From Pegea sp. RAD2-039 (Eukaryota; Chordata; Thaliacea; Salpida; Salpidae), in the NCBI GenBank assembly GCA_034620365.1, contig JAQGEQ010000284.1, positions 62,001 to 126,000 of the forward strand: DNA of 64,000 bases. The letters are read 5' to 3'. The position numbers and the translations under genes were made by a program. This document shows positions 23,490 through 35,655 of the stretch, piece by piece. Below the pieces are notes generated by a model that did no database searches, was not told where the DNA came from, and saw only the letters and a program-made list of their open reading frames with translations. Every line of letters begins with the position of its first letter. The stretch's first letter is position 1.

Positions 23490-26265
23490 TTAAAATGGGA
23501 AATTTAGACATATGCCAGGTACATATGGTTGATAGCTGACTGTGACTTGATCAATCCTTTCATTCGTTCTTGCAACTTCTTTCCATTCATTTGATACTTC
23601 ATTGTAACATTCGACAATTTTAACATTTTTTCTTCCAGAAAATCCTCCTAAAACATACAACAAGCTCATCACAACTATGTAAATTATAAAAACATCATCA
23701 AATATTTAGATTAAAAATCTTTTCAATTCCTAACATAAGAAAAGTATTTACCAAAAACATATATCTTCTTGTTGAAGACAACAGCTTTTGGGCCTATTCT
23801 TGCATACTTCATACTTGCTACGAATTCCCAATTATCATTGAGGACATCGTATCTTTCAACAGACTTTAAATGTTCTTCTTCATTCTGACCACCAATGGCG
23901 TAGATATAGTTGCCAAGCGTGACTACACCTTGAATGATTTTAGAATTAGTTATCATCATAAGATCAAAAGATCATCGTTGAGTCATTAGCAAGTACCTGG
24001 TTCCCATCGAGTAGTCAACATCGATTTTACAGAACTCCATTCGTCCTTGTGTGTATCATAGCTATTCACACAATCAACTGAACGGCCGAGCTCGTAACCA
24101 CCGACAACATACAACATCCGGTTGAAGACAGCACAATTGAACAAACAACGACGTGTATTTAGTGATGCTTTTTTTGTCCATTCATCAGTAATCGGATCGT
24201 ATCTGGTAATAACATAAAAGTTTTTGGAAAATGAAGTTTTGGTTCAATTGTCATTTCATCACTTACTTCATCAATCTTTTACCATCATCCAAAGTTTCAA
24301 CAAGATACAATTCATTATGTATTGCTTCCAATCGCGGGTCAAAAAACTCTTGGTTTAAACTTTTGCACGTCTTCAACTCATTTGAAATTGGGTCATATCT
24401 AGAAATGTAGTGATGTCATATTTAGTTTGCAATGATGATGTCATCATTAGCTTCATGCTTCTAACCTTTCCATATCACCATTCGTCTTTAACATATAAAT
24501 GAAACCGTTGAGGACAACAGATCTTGAAATACGTGGAAGACACATCTTTGGAAGTTGAAACCAAAAGCCCGTTTCAGACAATCGAAACTTTACAGTTTTC
24601 AATGATTTATCATAAGATCTATCGGATCCACCAATGACGTAGATCACCTGTGGCATCATATGTCAGTCGTTGAATTTAAAAGTTTGTAATTAATTATTCT
24701 TACCTTCCGAATATTAAGTTGTCTTGGCTTACTTTCAATTGGAATGTAAGCTTTAAGGTCTTCGAGAACCTTGCTAAGATATTCATAACAAGTATTTCTA
24801 ATTATTTCACAATTTTCTAATTGCATAGAAATGAATTTTGGTTTTGTCAAATGGCATCGTACCTAGATAAATCACAACTTTATACTCACAAGTCTACAAC
24901 TTTACACTTTCTAGATACTTACGTTCTTAATTAGTATATTTAAGCAATGTTATCTTGATGTTAAATCATATTTGATCCAATCTAGAAGAGCATTGAATAC
25001 TTGGGATTCAGAAATCACATGAAGCTCATCCTTAGTAATTATTTTAGAAATTACAGAAGCTGGTTGTAATTTGAATTCTTCAGTTTGTGAAATCTGGAAA
25101 GTATCATGTGATAAAACAAAAACTTGTTCTTTTTTAATGTTAAAAGAACAAAATCAGTAAAAATAACCAAGCAAGTAAAAGTTACAAAAATATTTATGTT
25201 TGATGAAGTAGAAACAATCATTCGTTTTGAAAAGTCTTAGCCAATAACTTTTCCTATTTATCTTACTTTTATAAAGTTTTTTCCAATAAATTTTTCAAAT
25301 TTAGTTAAAAGCTCCATATATCCATAGTCTTCAGCAAATTTTGCCAATTCGAAGCAGTTGGAAATCTCTATTTGACTTTCCAAAAAGCTGTAATTGATAA
25401 AGCATAGTTACAAAAACTATTAAAAACTCTGATTTATAAAACTAGCTTACTTGCTACATATCTTCTCTAAACCATTTATTTGATACATGGAATCTGCGAT
25501 CATGAGTTTCTCAACATTTTTTTCATTAATTCGTATTTGTTTTGTATAAATATACTTAAGAAGATCAGAAAATACTTTTGGCTCTACCCCATATATGGTG
25601 ACTTCTCTATAATGTGCTTCTTTAAATTCACCTTAATAAATTCAAATAGTTTTTGTGTTCATACACTCAGTTATTTTTCAACTGAAGTTGAATGTTAAAT
25701 GTAACTTACCACAAAACATAGCTTCAAAGTAAGGTGAAGCTGCAGCTAATATCCGTTTGTGACAATTGAATCTTCTTTCCAAGTTTTCCAATTTCACTGT
25801 GATGTTAACATCACAAATATAAGAAGTTTCAGAAGATTCATTTAATTTGAGTTGACGAAGATTGGTACAATTATCCACTTCAGAAACTTCATCTCTATAA
25901 ATATCAAAAGCATATGTTACTTGAGTAACAGAAATACAAAAAATGAATTAGAAGAAACAATTAAGTTAGATGAAAATACAAAAAAGTGAATAATTAAAAT
26001 CAAAAATACTAATTCCAATTGTTATTGTGACAAATAAAGAAAGCAATAACTTTAAATATCTTCTATTTTATTCATTAACAGTAAATCACTCTAAGACAGA
26101 TTAAAAATAAAACAAACTGAAGTTTAAACTAACAAGGTTCAAGTTATTAATATCTTCCTAGATGCAACACAACTAAGCTAAGACACAAAGTTCTACTAAC
26201 CTTTTATCATCTGTAGGGGGCATAGTTGAATCCGAAACAACTTTGCTATTTGATCTTTTTACCAT
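23490..26265 (-). pseudogene. BTB-BACK-Kelch gene, copy B, interrupted
   Basis: All eleven exons of copy A can be recognised with GT..AG borders, from MVKRSNSK at 26265 to the stop at 23490. Exon 1 is one base longer than in A (GATGATAAAAG|gttagt), so the normal acceptor tatag|AGATGAAG is in frame and gives DDKRDEVSEV. In exon 5 the codon CAA of A and C is TAA at 24952-24950, which ends the protein at about residue 228, within the BACK domain and before any Kelch blade. The nearby residues are also changed (HCLNILIKN). Unless the stop is read through or exon 5 is skipped (171 nt, phase-neutral), it would make only a BTB-plus-partial-BACK protein. The other exons show no break, so the damage looks recent. 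Confidence 0.8.
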
Positions 26266-29200
26266 TTTGATGCAGTTAAAAAAATTTACAAACTCTATAC
26301 ACTGTTGATGTTAAATAAATGAATTAGTTTATTTATCTAAACAGTTTAAGTTTTAAAACTATCACATAAATCAAAATATCAAATATTTAAATTAAGATAG
26401 ATATTATATTTTAACAACACAAAATCAGTTTTTTCTTAACTTGTGCAAAAATATTTTTGATGTAATGATAATTCTATGGTTCCAACTGGTAACAGTAAAC
26501 CAGCTAATAGATTTTTTTTTTAAATTACAGCAATCTATATATATGCATGTAATGCTAGTACACTAAACTATATATGCCTATTCATTATATATTTTGATAA
26601 GGAATTTGATTACATTACTTTTAGTTTTACTTGTTTCATTCAAAAATCATTATTAAAATTTATGAACGTCTTCATTTATTTCATACACAACAACTATATC
26701 AAACCTACATACTTTTTAAATTTTAATAAAATGTAATAAAAGTTCATCTTTTAAAAATACTACTAAAAGAAATCTTATAAATTAGAATGTTAATTAAAAA
26801 AAAAATTTTGAAACTTCTTGATAGATACAACAACTAGTGAAACATATTTTAACAATGAATTTTTATGAATTTGTTAACAAATGTATTAGTATATATAAAT
26901 ATTTAAAATAATATATTAAAGATAGATATCATAATTATATAAAAATAAGACACCATTTATAAAAAACAAAGGTTTTAGAAAGAGGTGTTTTTCAACAAAC
27001 AATTTATGCAATCTAGATAAAGAAGATATTACTAGATATAAAATTTAATATAAAAAGACTATGAAATACTATAAAACGTAAAAAAATATAAAAATTATTC
27101 AATCAATTTGCATCATTAAAGTTTGAAAAAAAATTTAATAAATAAAAGAAATGTTGACTTAAATAAATTATAAAAAGTTGATATAAATAACCATGAAATG
27201 CTCTATAAACAAATAATTTAGATAAATTATTCAATCAATTTGCATCATAATAATTTCAAGCCAAAATATTTTATAAATATATAAAATTTTGACTTGAATG
27301 ATTTATAGCAATTTGATACAAAAACCAAAGATTTGAAAAAGATTAATTATAAATTTTCTAAAATTTTCCCTAAAAAAGCAGATAAAACAAAACGACAATA
27401 ATTTAGTTTAATAAAAGCAAATATAATAACTCTTACAAAAAAAAATAAAATTATATAATGTAGAAAAATTTTAACAAAAATATACTTTGTCAACTAATTA
27501 TATACTATAAAATAGTTTAATACAAATGAAAATCCATCCAAATGATAAAAAAGTTTCTATAAATGTTTAAAATTGTCAAAGTAATTAAACGAAATTAGTA
27601 CTAAAAAACTAACTTTTATTAATAATGAAACTAGAAAAATATGACAGAATTAATTTTTTATTATAAATATAATTTATAAAACAGTATTACTGCTATTATA
27701 TTAACAATTAGAAACAAATATTGTACTTTTAATCAAAGCTTTTCTTTCATAATTTTCATTAAGAACAAAATTAAATATAAATATTATTGAATGCAAAACT
27801 TAGTTTATACAAAATTAATCTTAACAGATTACTATTATCATTTAAAGAAGAAAAATTTGTCTTAATATAATTATCAAGTATAAGAATAGAAAATGAAAGA
27901 CTAAAAATATGAAAAAAATAAATTAATGACTTCAAATTAATAATCTCAATAGTATTATGAAGATATTTAAAAAAAATCTTACAAAGATTTCTACTATAAA
28001 TTAAATGGCGGCTGTTAACGACATTGGTAAACAATGATGAAAACTCAATTGTCAGCATGAAGATAGAAGTTAAAGAATGCAGAGCACAGAAACTAATTTT
28101 TCAATCATATTTACCTATGCGGTATAAAATCTACTGTTCAAACGTACTGCGATTACCACAAAAATAAGCCAGTTAAGTCAACTATAAAAGGCATGCTTGC
28201 AGTAATCTATTGAAATATTAAGTAAAATATATTTGTTAACTTTTAGTTCTTAAATAGATTCAAATAAAAAAATACACAACTCTTACAGCAAACATTAAAT
28301 AATATGACTGCGGAAACATAGTACAAAGGTATTAAGGATCACAGCTTAACATTAATGTTGAAAACATGGGAAAAACAGGAACAACCGATAGATGAGTATA
28401 CGGCCCTTGAAGTAGTATTTTATACGTTGCGTAACAGTTATTATGTGACTGTTAAGCAAAACCGTAAACAAAAGAAATAATTTTGTAGAAAATTAAATGT
28501 TTCAAATCATTTTACATAATGCTTTCCATATAATTGTAAAATTATTATAAAAATTAGATAAGCTAAACTATTTTTCTTTCTTTTCTTACAAAACCTTACC
28601 AGGCTTCTGATAGAAAATTTATTCTGAACTTAAAAATAAAATATATTTGCTTTTGTAATCACAATTATTCAGTTTGAATAGCTTTCAAGATGGTTGAGAT
28701 GTAATATTGTTCATTCCCTTTGGACCAGTTTTATTCAGCAGTATAATGTGTTGATTAAGTGTATACCATTGCTAAACTTGTTAAGGATTATAGTCACTGG
28801 TGGAGAAAGGACAATAGCTGATCAATGGAGGCTCATTGAGAAAGGAATTGCTTTTGGTAGCGACCTTCTGAAAGCTTTCATTGAACATTTTGGCATTTTT
28901 AAGATGGATGAAATACGGATCACAAGAACACAGTGAGATGTTGAATAACTTGCTTTTGAGAGTTTTTCCAACAGGATAACTCAGGTGTTAAAATCCATTC
29001 TTGGCTCGTCCATTGAATATCCATTATTTCTTTTAAAATTATCTTAAAAAGATATCATTTGATAATTTGTCCTCACAAGTAAAGTTAAACACCTATAGTT
29101 TCTTCTTTTCCTGTCTAATTTTGTTATATTGTGTTTGTAATATGTTAATTTACAGTTTTATTATTCATTCTGATTATTTATATATTATATTTAGATGTTG

Positions 29201-29550
29201 ATACTTATGATTTTTTCATAATCTGTTTGCTCATAATACTTAGTTTTTCTGACTTTCCCACTGCTAGAATAGTCTTAGCAACCGAAACATATCTTACCTA
29301 CCTCAAGCCGATGTTTTTACTATTGAGCTTTTTTTATTCGTGAATATTTAGTCACAATATATTCTTTTTAAAACCTTCCAAAATTCTGCCTTTTATTGTT
29401 GGACTGCATAATTTGGTTTTAACAGATTCAAATAGATTTCAATTAGTTTAATGTGGTATCCTTAGTTCTAATTGTTTTAATTGTAAGTTTTCTTGCTAGG
29501 ACTAAATTGATGTTTAAGTTGAAATTATTCTTTTTATAAACTTTATCCAG
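26266..29550. other. Kelch/zinc-finger intergenic region (B)
   Basis: AT-rich, with the tandem repeat at 27010-27330. Relative to A it has an insertion near 26870-26900 (ttgttaacaaatgtattagt), which C has in related form. No gene is supported; the 95-codon minus ORF at 27771-28058 is low-complexity. Confidence 0.45.
27010..27330. repeat. 126-128 bp tandem repeat, unit B
   Basis: Same repeat as in unit A, with ttattcaatcaatttgcatc at about 27098 and 27226. Confidence 0.6.
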
Positions 29551-29859
29551 AATGCATAATGAGATGGTGTCTAAGCGCAGTTTAATGTGCTGTTACTACT
29601 CACGAAAAGTAATTGCTTTTGTCTATAATCAATGTGGAAAGTCTTTTGGGCTATCATGTATTCTCACAAGACACAAACGAATCCACACAGGCGAGAACTT
29701 GTTTCATTGCAAGTTTTGCTCAACATCATTTCCGAATGCATCTAATTTAAATAAACACGAAGTCATCAACCACACCAGAAGCTTCCCTTTTAACTGCAGC
29801 GTTTGTGAAAAAGGTTTTATGTATCCTTTTTCTTTAAAAATTCATCTGAGAATTCACAG
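29551..29859 (+). CDS. C2H2 zinc-finger exon (B), partial gene
   Basis: Same exon as in A, with acceptor ttatccag at its left edge. Finger 1 keeps CGKSF but still lacks its first Cys (FVYNQCGKSF). Fingers 2 and 3 are complete. The possible donor here is CACAG|GTAATT, weaker than the GTAAGT of A, so if it is an exon its splicing may differ. If unspliced, the frame ends after HLRIHR. Confidence 0.55.
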
Positions 29860-29865
29860 GTAATT

Positions 29866-31400
29866 CTATCAAACTTTCATTTGTTTGATTTTTTATTTTT
29901 TTGTTAAAGTTGTTTATTTGTTGTTTTAATAAAAGTTTCATTTACTCGATACGTTGTGATGTTAATTTGAATATTTGAAAAGTTTTTAGTTAAATGAATT
30001 GTAATTAATAAAACCAAATGATCAATAAACAAATAGTTTTAAATAGTTAAATTAATTTTCAATTGAATCATTTAGTTACTTGTTAAACAGTCCTTTTAAG
30101 AAACTTACTTTTATCGCAACTTTCTATGTCAATAAGATCATTTTCAATTATCTTTAATATTTTCTTGCTAGACATTCTATCTGATGTTATAAGGATCTCG
30201 GATTATAAATCAATTGGAATTTTTGTTTATAATTGACAAATGTTCATTTTTGAACTTTCTTTAAACTGTCTTAGCTAAAAGAGCTATCTATAGACCCAAA
30301 TATCAGTAGATGATGTTAGTTTGTTTGTATATGCAGATGAAATTCAGCTATTAGTTTGTTTGTATATTCAAATGATGATGACTCCTTATATAAATCTTAT
30401 CATCGGGATAGCTTCCAGCAGTTCAATATTATTTACACATCATCTGGTTTATTGACAAGATAAAGTATAGGAGTGTTTAATAAACATCTCTTTATTTTAA
30501 GTGACAGGACGAAGCTTTCGTCAAATGTATCTCAATCGTGGTTCCCACTTTATATCAAACTCACCACCTCTCTTTCCTCTCGTAGAAGATTAATGGATCT
30601 CATTGAAAACACATTTTCCTGAGCCAAAAGAGTCTCTGCGCTCTCTACAATTAAATTAAATTATAAGATCATGAAAATCTATTAAAAGTTTTTAATACTT
30701 TGGATTAGACTTACTTTGATGTCTCTACTCAAAACAACCTCAGAACTAAGTTTCTTCTACTTCATATAATGCAATTTTTTAAAGATCATTTTTGTGTCTC
30801 TGACGAACTAAAGAACTGTGGGTGATAAGAAACAGTTCTACCAAACATTTGTATACTGAATAAAAAAAACACATGAAATGCAACAATACAAAGAATAGAA
30901 AGGAAGTTCTAGTGCTACAAAGTTTGTATCCTGCTTTCACTATTCTCTTTTCTGCTGTAGCTGTAACAACCTATAAGGAGATCGCCGTTATATTTGGGAA
31001 AACGCTCATAACTCTTCTGTCACCGTTTGTGATTACTTCCATCCTGCTCTACCTTGCAACAAGAAATGTTTTGCAGCGTTATTGATCCCTGATTAGATCT
31101 GTATTAGATGTTGTTTGTTTTTTGGCCATTTAGGTAGGTTCTTTTTTGCTTTCCTGTTTTAGCTTTTCTTCCTTATAATAATTACATCCACTGGATGCTC
31201 TTTCATTAAGCTGAATAGGACGCAAATACTCAGTTCTAGTCTTGATAGTCATATCAGCTCTTCTCTTATTTCTTTCCCTTTATGGCTGCTTCTTAGATGA
31301 CCGAATTTGAACATCACACGAAAGACTTCCTTGTCCTTCCTGCATTATTTAGCATGACAATTTCCTGTTTGTCTCCTTTTTAACTTTTCTATGTGAACCA
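29866..31400. other. Spacer (B)
   Basis: Nearly identical to A 13234-14768, including the SLFVYADEIQLL trace at about 30320 and the 70-codon hydrophobic ORF at 30873-31085. No gene is supported. Confidence 0.35.
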
Positions 31401-32005
31401 CTAAGTGTTTTTTTGACCTGCATATTCCAACACAAACTTCCTATGAGTTATAAGGAAGTCTTTTTCCAGCACCACCTCTACATCAAGACTTTTCTTGAAA
31501 AACAGATTTATTCTTCTGTATTGTTTCTTCCACAAATTGAGGTTGACTTTGCAAAACTTATCAATCCTGCAACTTTTCAATGACTGAGCCATCTCTAGTT
31601 TAATTTTATTTTGAGCTTTATGAATCTTGAAGTTCCGAGCAACCTTTCTATTTACAAAGCTCTTCGACAATATGCTATCAATAAGAGTCGTAAATACTTT
31701 GCCTGCAGTAGACATATTCACCATTAAATGGTTCAATTCCAAGGAAAATTGATCAAACGTCAGTATCTCATGGCTTTGGCTAGTCATTGCAACTCTTTTG
31801 ATTTTTTGTCTTCCTGATTTTTATAAATAGTTGTTTCTTAGGAGACCTATTCTGAAGATGACACACTCGACTATAGTGTCTCTTCTACCAGTATTTGAAA
31901 CATATGCTCAAACCAGCTCATCATTTATTAAACTTATGATCCTTGTTTCACATTTTAAACAAATTCCTTTCATGGCTGCTACAGCCAGTTCTGCTTGGTG
32001 ATCCT
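31401..32005 (-). pseudogene. Unrecognised ORF remnant, unit B
   Basis: The last 128 codons (31401-31787, from MTSQSHEIL) are open and nearly equal to unit C; upstream the frame (CLKCETRIISLINDELV) is stopped by TGA before AYVSNTGR. Rich in K, L and F; no known domain and no membrane segment seen. It could be a small single-exon gene with an internal start, but upstream coding-like sequence favours a remnant. Confidence 0.4.
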
Positions 32006-32620
32006 CCTTAATTTCCCAATAATTTCACTTCATTTAACACACGTGCCAGCTCCCAAGTAATGGTTGTTCGGCCGGGTATTTTCCAGTTTCAGGCTTATGT
32101 GAGAATATTAAAGTCACAGTTTTTAGCTAGACATCAAAGCGCACCAGAAGTCTTTTACAGCTTAGTTTAATTCCTACTTTTCTGTCTGTAGTAGATGGCG
32201 TGCAAATATTTCGTTTGGATTTCTTAGATACAACTGTTGCTTCGTTGCTTCATATTCTACATAATTAAAATTGGTTTCTAAGTGTATCCATTTTTTATAT
32301 GAAAAAATTTGTTACAGTAAAAAATCTAGATATTCTTTTTAAGTATAATCTTATTCAAATCTCTATTAAGGATAGCAAACAAATATCTTAACCGTTCCTA
32401 ATCTTAACTATACTAAGCTCCAATAACGCCAAAACAACAGGCAACTATTTACTCAACAATAAATTATAATAGTTTAAATAAGTTCTAATGATATGGACTC
32501 TTTTTATATAGCTTGATTGAAATTATATTAAGGGACTAATCATACAGATAAGTAAACTAACGATACGCGCTACTTACAGCCAGCATATGGAATTTAACAG
32601 TTTACGTCATCAGCACAGTA
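32006..32620. other. Spacer, no feature seen (B)
   Basis: Counterpart of A 15376-15989, with no ORFs or RNA genes. Confidence 0.35.
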
Positions 32621-32621
32621 T

Positions 32622-33007
32622 TTCACTGTTATACCACATATATGCAGATGGCAGTAGTTATTTTGCGTTCCTTTACAACTATAAAGAAGTCTACACGTAT
32701 ACAAAATTGGTCTATGTACTAGATAAAATCTGAACTTATAACTTTTTCTCGTCAACCTGCTGCACATTCTACAAGCCTAAATTCAATCATTGGAATTATT
32801 ACTCCATAAATATCTTTGATGTCAAGACTTTGGCTTTGACCTTTTCAATGTACCCTTTCATCTGACTTTGAATTGCAGAATTTTGTTTCTATAATCTTTG
32901 CAAAATCCACCAATCTTCTTAACCTTATTGCAATGACCTTTAATTCTAAGAATTCATACTTCCTTATCAACTTCTTTAAGTTATACCTGCGTCCAAAAAC
33001 GACAAAA
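32622..33007 (+). mobile_element. LINE reverse transcriptase fossil, plus strand (B)
   Basis: Same fossil as A 15990-16375, with HIYADGS, KSELITFSRQPAAHS and FNSKNSYFLINFFKLYLRP. It was present before the duplication. Confidence 0.7.
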
Positions 33008-33335
33008 CTCTCAAATTATTATTAGCATTTTTCAATTCGAAAGCTTAAATCTAGCCACAAAATGCTTTTACAAATTATTATCGAAATTCAACAATAAAAT
33101 GGTTTATTTGATTATTCAAAACTACAGAAGAGTACAAAGTTAAAACGCAACTAAAATATAACAATATTACGATAACTGATTATATTTCATGGCTTATATC
33201 CCAGGAAAAATTGTATTTCATTTTTGAAGGTTTTGGTAAAGTAATTTTTACAATTTAATTTTAACTCTATTTGCTTTAACTTATATAAAAAAATCAATCA
33301 CAACTAATTGAACTATTATGAAAAGGTGAAATTGT

Positions 33336-34202
33336 TTATAAGGTATTGATAAAATAAGGATGTTCAAGAGCTACATCTGCAGTTATCCTTTTATCAGGAT
33401 TACAAACAACCAGTTTAGATAAAAGGTCATGACCAACTCTACACAGGTTTGGTGCAAGTGATGACCAGCTAGGATTAAATTGATATGTAGGAAACAGTTT
33501 GTACTTAGGAAGATTTTCAACACCAGGCCAAGAATTGATAGTAGGAGTTCCTAAGACACGAAATATGTGACTTAATTGATCATCTTCATCAACACCAGGA
33601 AACAAAGGAGTTCCAACATTTGATATTTCAGCAAAGATACAACCAGCACTCCAAATATCAACAGTGGTTGTGTACTTTGTAGCTCCAAATAATACATCAG
33701 GTGGTCTGTACCATAAGGAAACTACTGTAGATGTAAATATTAGGTCATGATCTTCCATGGACTTCGCACTTCCAAAATCAGCAATCTTTAAATCGCCATT
33801 TTTATTGATTAATAAATTTGAAGGTTTTAAGTCGCAATGTAAAAGCCCGTTACTATGACAAAACTCTAAACCTTTTAACAACTGAAGCATTATTGAACGT
33901 GTAACGGCAGGTTCTATTGGTAATACACAGGTTCGAAAATACTTTCTCAAATCTTGTTTAATATATTCAAAAACTAAAACCATTTTTGTCTCTTTCTGAA
34001 TCACTTCGTTTAATTTGACAATATTTTCATGTTTAAGTTCTTGTAGGAAAAGAATTTCACGCAAAAGTGAACCAGGAATCCCTTCTTTAGTAAATTGAAC
34101 TTCCTTTAAAGCAACTCTTTCACCAGTTTCCTTGTTCTTTGCTTTGTAGACGGTTCCATATGCTCCTTTGCCAACCTTCTTAAGTTTTTTATACTTTTTC
34201 AT
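33336..34202 (-). CDS. CDK5-like kinase, copy B, HCD variant
   Basis: 288 aa, starting at MKKYKKLKK (34202), which aligns with the start of copy A. An upstream in-frame ATG at 34289 would add 29 residues, but A has no equivalent. Glycine loop GKGAYGTV, VALK and DFG are present. HRD has become HCD (HCDLKPSN, about 122-129), keeping the catalytic Asp but not the Arg that contacts a phosphorylated activation loop. The segment after DFG is SAKSMEDHDLIFTSTVV, unlike the CDK5-like ARCTGVPVQT of copy A. Non-RD kinases with HCD are known in other families and often do not need loop phosphorylation. It may be an active kinase with altered control or a drifting copy. It has no stops or shifts. Confidence 0.88.
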   Translation of the reverse strand: MKKYKKLKKVGKGAYGTVYKAKNKETGERVALKEVQFTKEGIPGSLLREILFLQELKHENIVKLNEVIQKETKMVLVFEYIKQDLRKYFRTCVLPIEPAVTRSIMLQLLKGLEFCHSNGLLHCDLKPSNLLINKNGDLKIADFGSAKSMEDHDLIFTSTVVSLWYRPPDVLFGATKYTTTVDIWSAGCIFAEISNVGTPLFPGVDEDDQLSHIFRVLGTPTINSWPGVENLPKYKLFPTYQFNPSWSSLAPNLCRVGHDLLSKLVVCNPDKRITADVALEHPYFINTL

Positions 34203-34880
34203 GTTTAAAAACTTTATGAGTAAGTCTGTTTTATAAAATAGTCTAAAGCACAATTCAAATTTCCAAAGTTGTGTAAAAGCACAATTCACAAATTGATATT
34301 TTTATAGTAGTTCAATAAAAATGTTGTCTAATGAAAACATATTTTTAGAAATAATCAACTTTAGAAATATATAATAAAACAAAACTATAAAAGACAATTT
34401 TCCTGAAAGATATTATATGTCTAAAAATCGAAATAAAAGAAGTTCAATTGTTTCTTTTTATAATTGAATAAAATTGTGCATGCACACTACTACTAAATAG
34501 ACCAAGATATTAGTATTTTATTGTAACAAAAGTAGATTTTATAGGAAATAAGTTATTATTATAACAACTGAAGAGTAACTTTTGCAGCTTATTTGAATCA
34601 CTTTAGTGCGACGAAAAGATTTCTAAAATGAAAAAACAAAATAGATGATTAAACCATGAAAACAACTTACAACTAAAATTGAAGATTTAGTCGATGGTTT
34701 CTGCTTTAGTTTTACAAATTTCACTTTTTATAATCTTGTATATTTATTGATATTTTCCCTTGGAATTTTCTGGTAATTAACGATTGATAAAGTATTTCAA
34801 GATTATTTATTTTGATTTTTACTTCATTATTTATTTTTGAATTATTTAAAACAACACTCTTAATCAGTTAGGTAATTAAA
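34203..34880. other. Upstream flank of kinase B
   Basis: AT-rich with no gene. It is almost identical to the flank of kinase C (53776-54450) and less like that of A. Confidence 0.4.
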
Positions 34881-35655
34881 ATGACATCAAATGCAAGTAA
34901 AGATCTTAAACGATCTTGAAAACATAAAATCTTATAAAATTAATGTTATACACACTCAATACTTAAAACTGAAAGTAGTTAAGGTAATAGCCATAGATAA
35001 GAAAAAAGAAAATAGTTTATTAGATATAATGAATGGCAACTTTTAAAACGTTTGATACAAACTTACATATTATAGAATATAACTAATTACAAAACACAGT
35101 TTGAAACGTCTTGCTTTTATTATCATATACTTAAAACTCTTATAAACTCATAAATTTCTTTAAACCAAAACTGTTAAATTAAGTATATTTGACACAAGAA
35201 AACATTAGTTAAATAAAAGTTAGTAAAGAGAATTAGTGTAACTGTACAAGCCAACATAATAGTAGTCGATGAATTTGTAAAACTTTTGAAGTATATTTAT
35301 GTAAAATAATTGATTAGGTTTATGTACAGTAAACGTATAGTTTCAAAAGTTGTAAAAGTTGATTTCTCTGGTATAAACTCGAAAATACGAAAAAATAATG
35401 ATTATATCGATGTTTATAATGATTTTTTGAAACTATTCTAAAATCTTATATCATTTAGAAGTATATTCTAAGTGAAATATTTTTTTTAAACATGATATTA
35501 CTAACAAGGCCTACTACGCCCTAGAACGGCTAGGTTTAAATTGCTATGAATTATGATTTATAAAACAAACTTTTGGCTTCAACATTCAATCTTTTGTCTG
35601 TTGATTGGTAAAAAAGTGACGTTAATCTATAGTTGAAAATGGAATATATTTGTAT
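34881..35655. other. Non-coding unit start block (C)
   Basis: Counterpart of 781-1545, closer to D (54464-55230) than to A or B. No genes. Confidence 0.5.

Larger units (their letters stand above)
18191..34880 (+). repeat. Tandem segmental duplication, unit B
   Basis: Second full unit. It is shorter than A at the left because about 1.05 kb of the LINE has been deleted (junction at about 19338), and it has gained a SINE (21849-22051). The gene order is that of unit A. Confidence 0.9.

Noticed and set aside
33336-34289. 317-residue form of kinase B (and C) with an N-terminal extension
   Set aside because: The extra 29 residues are not in copy A and hydrophobic AT-rich leader text fits untranslated sequence better; the start aligned with CDK5 is preferred.
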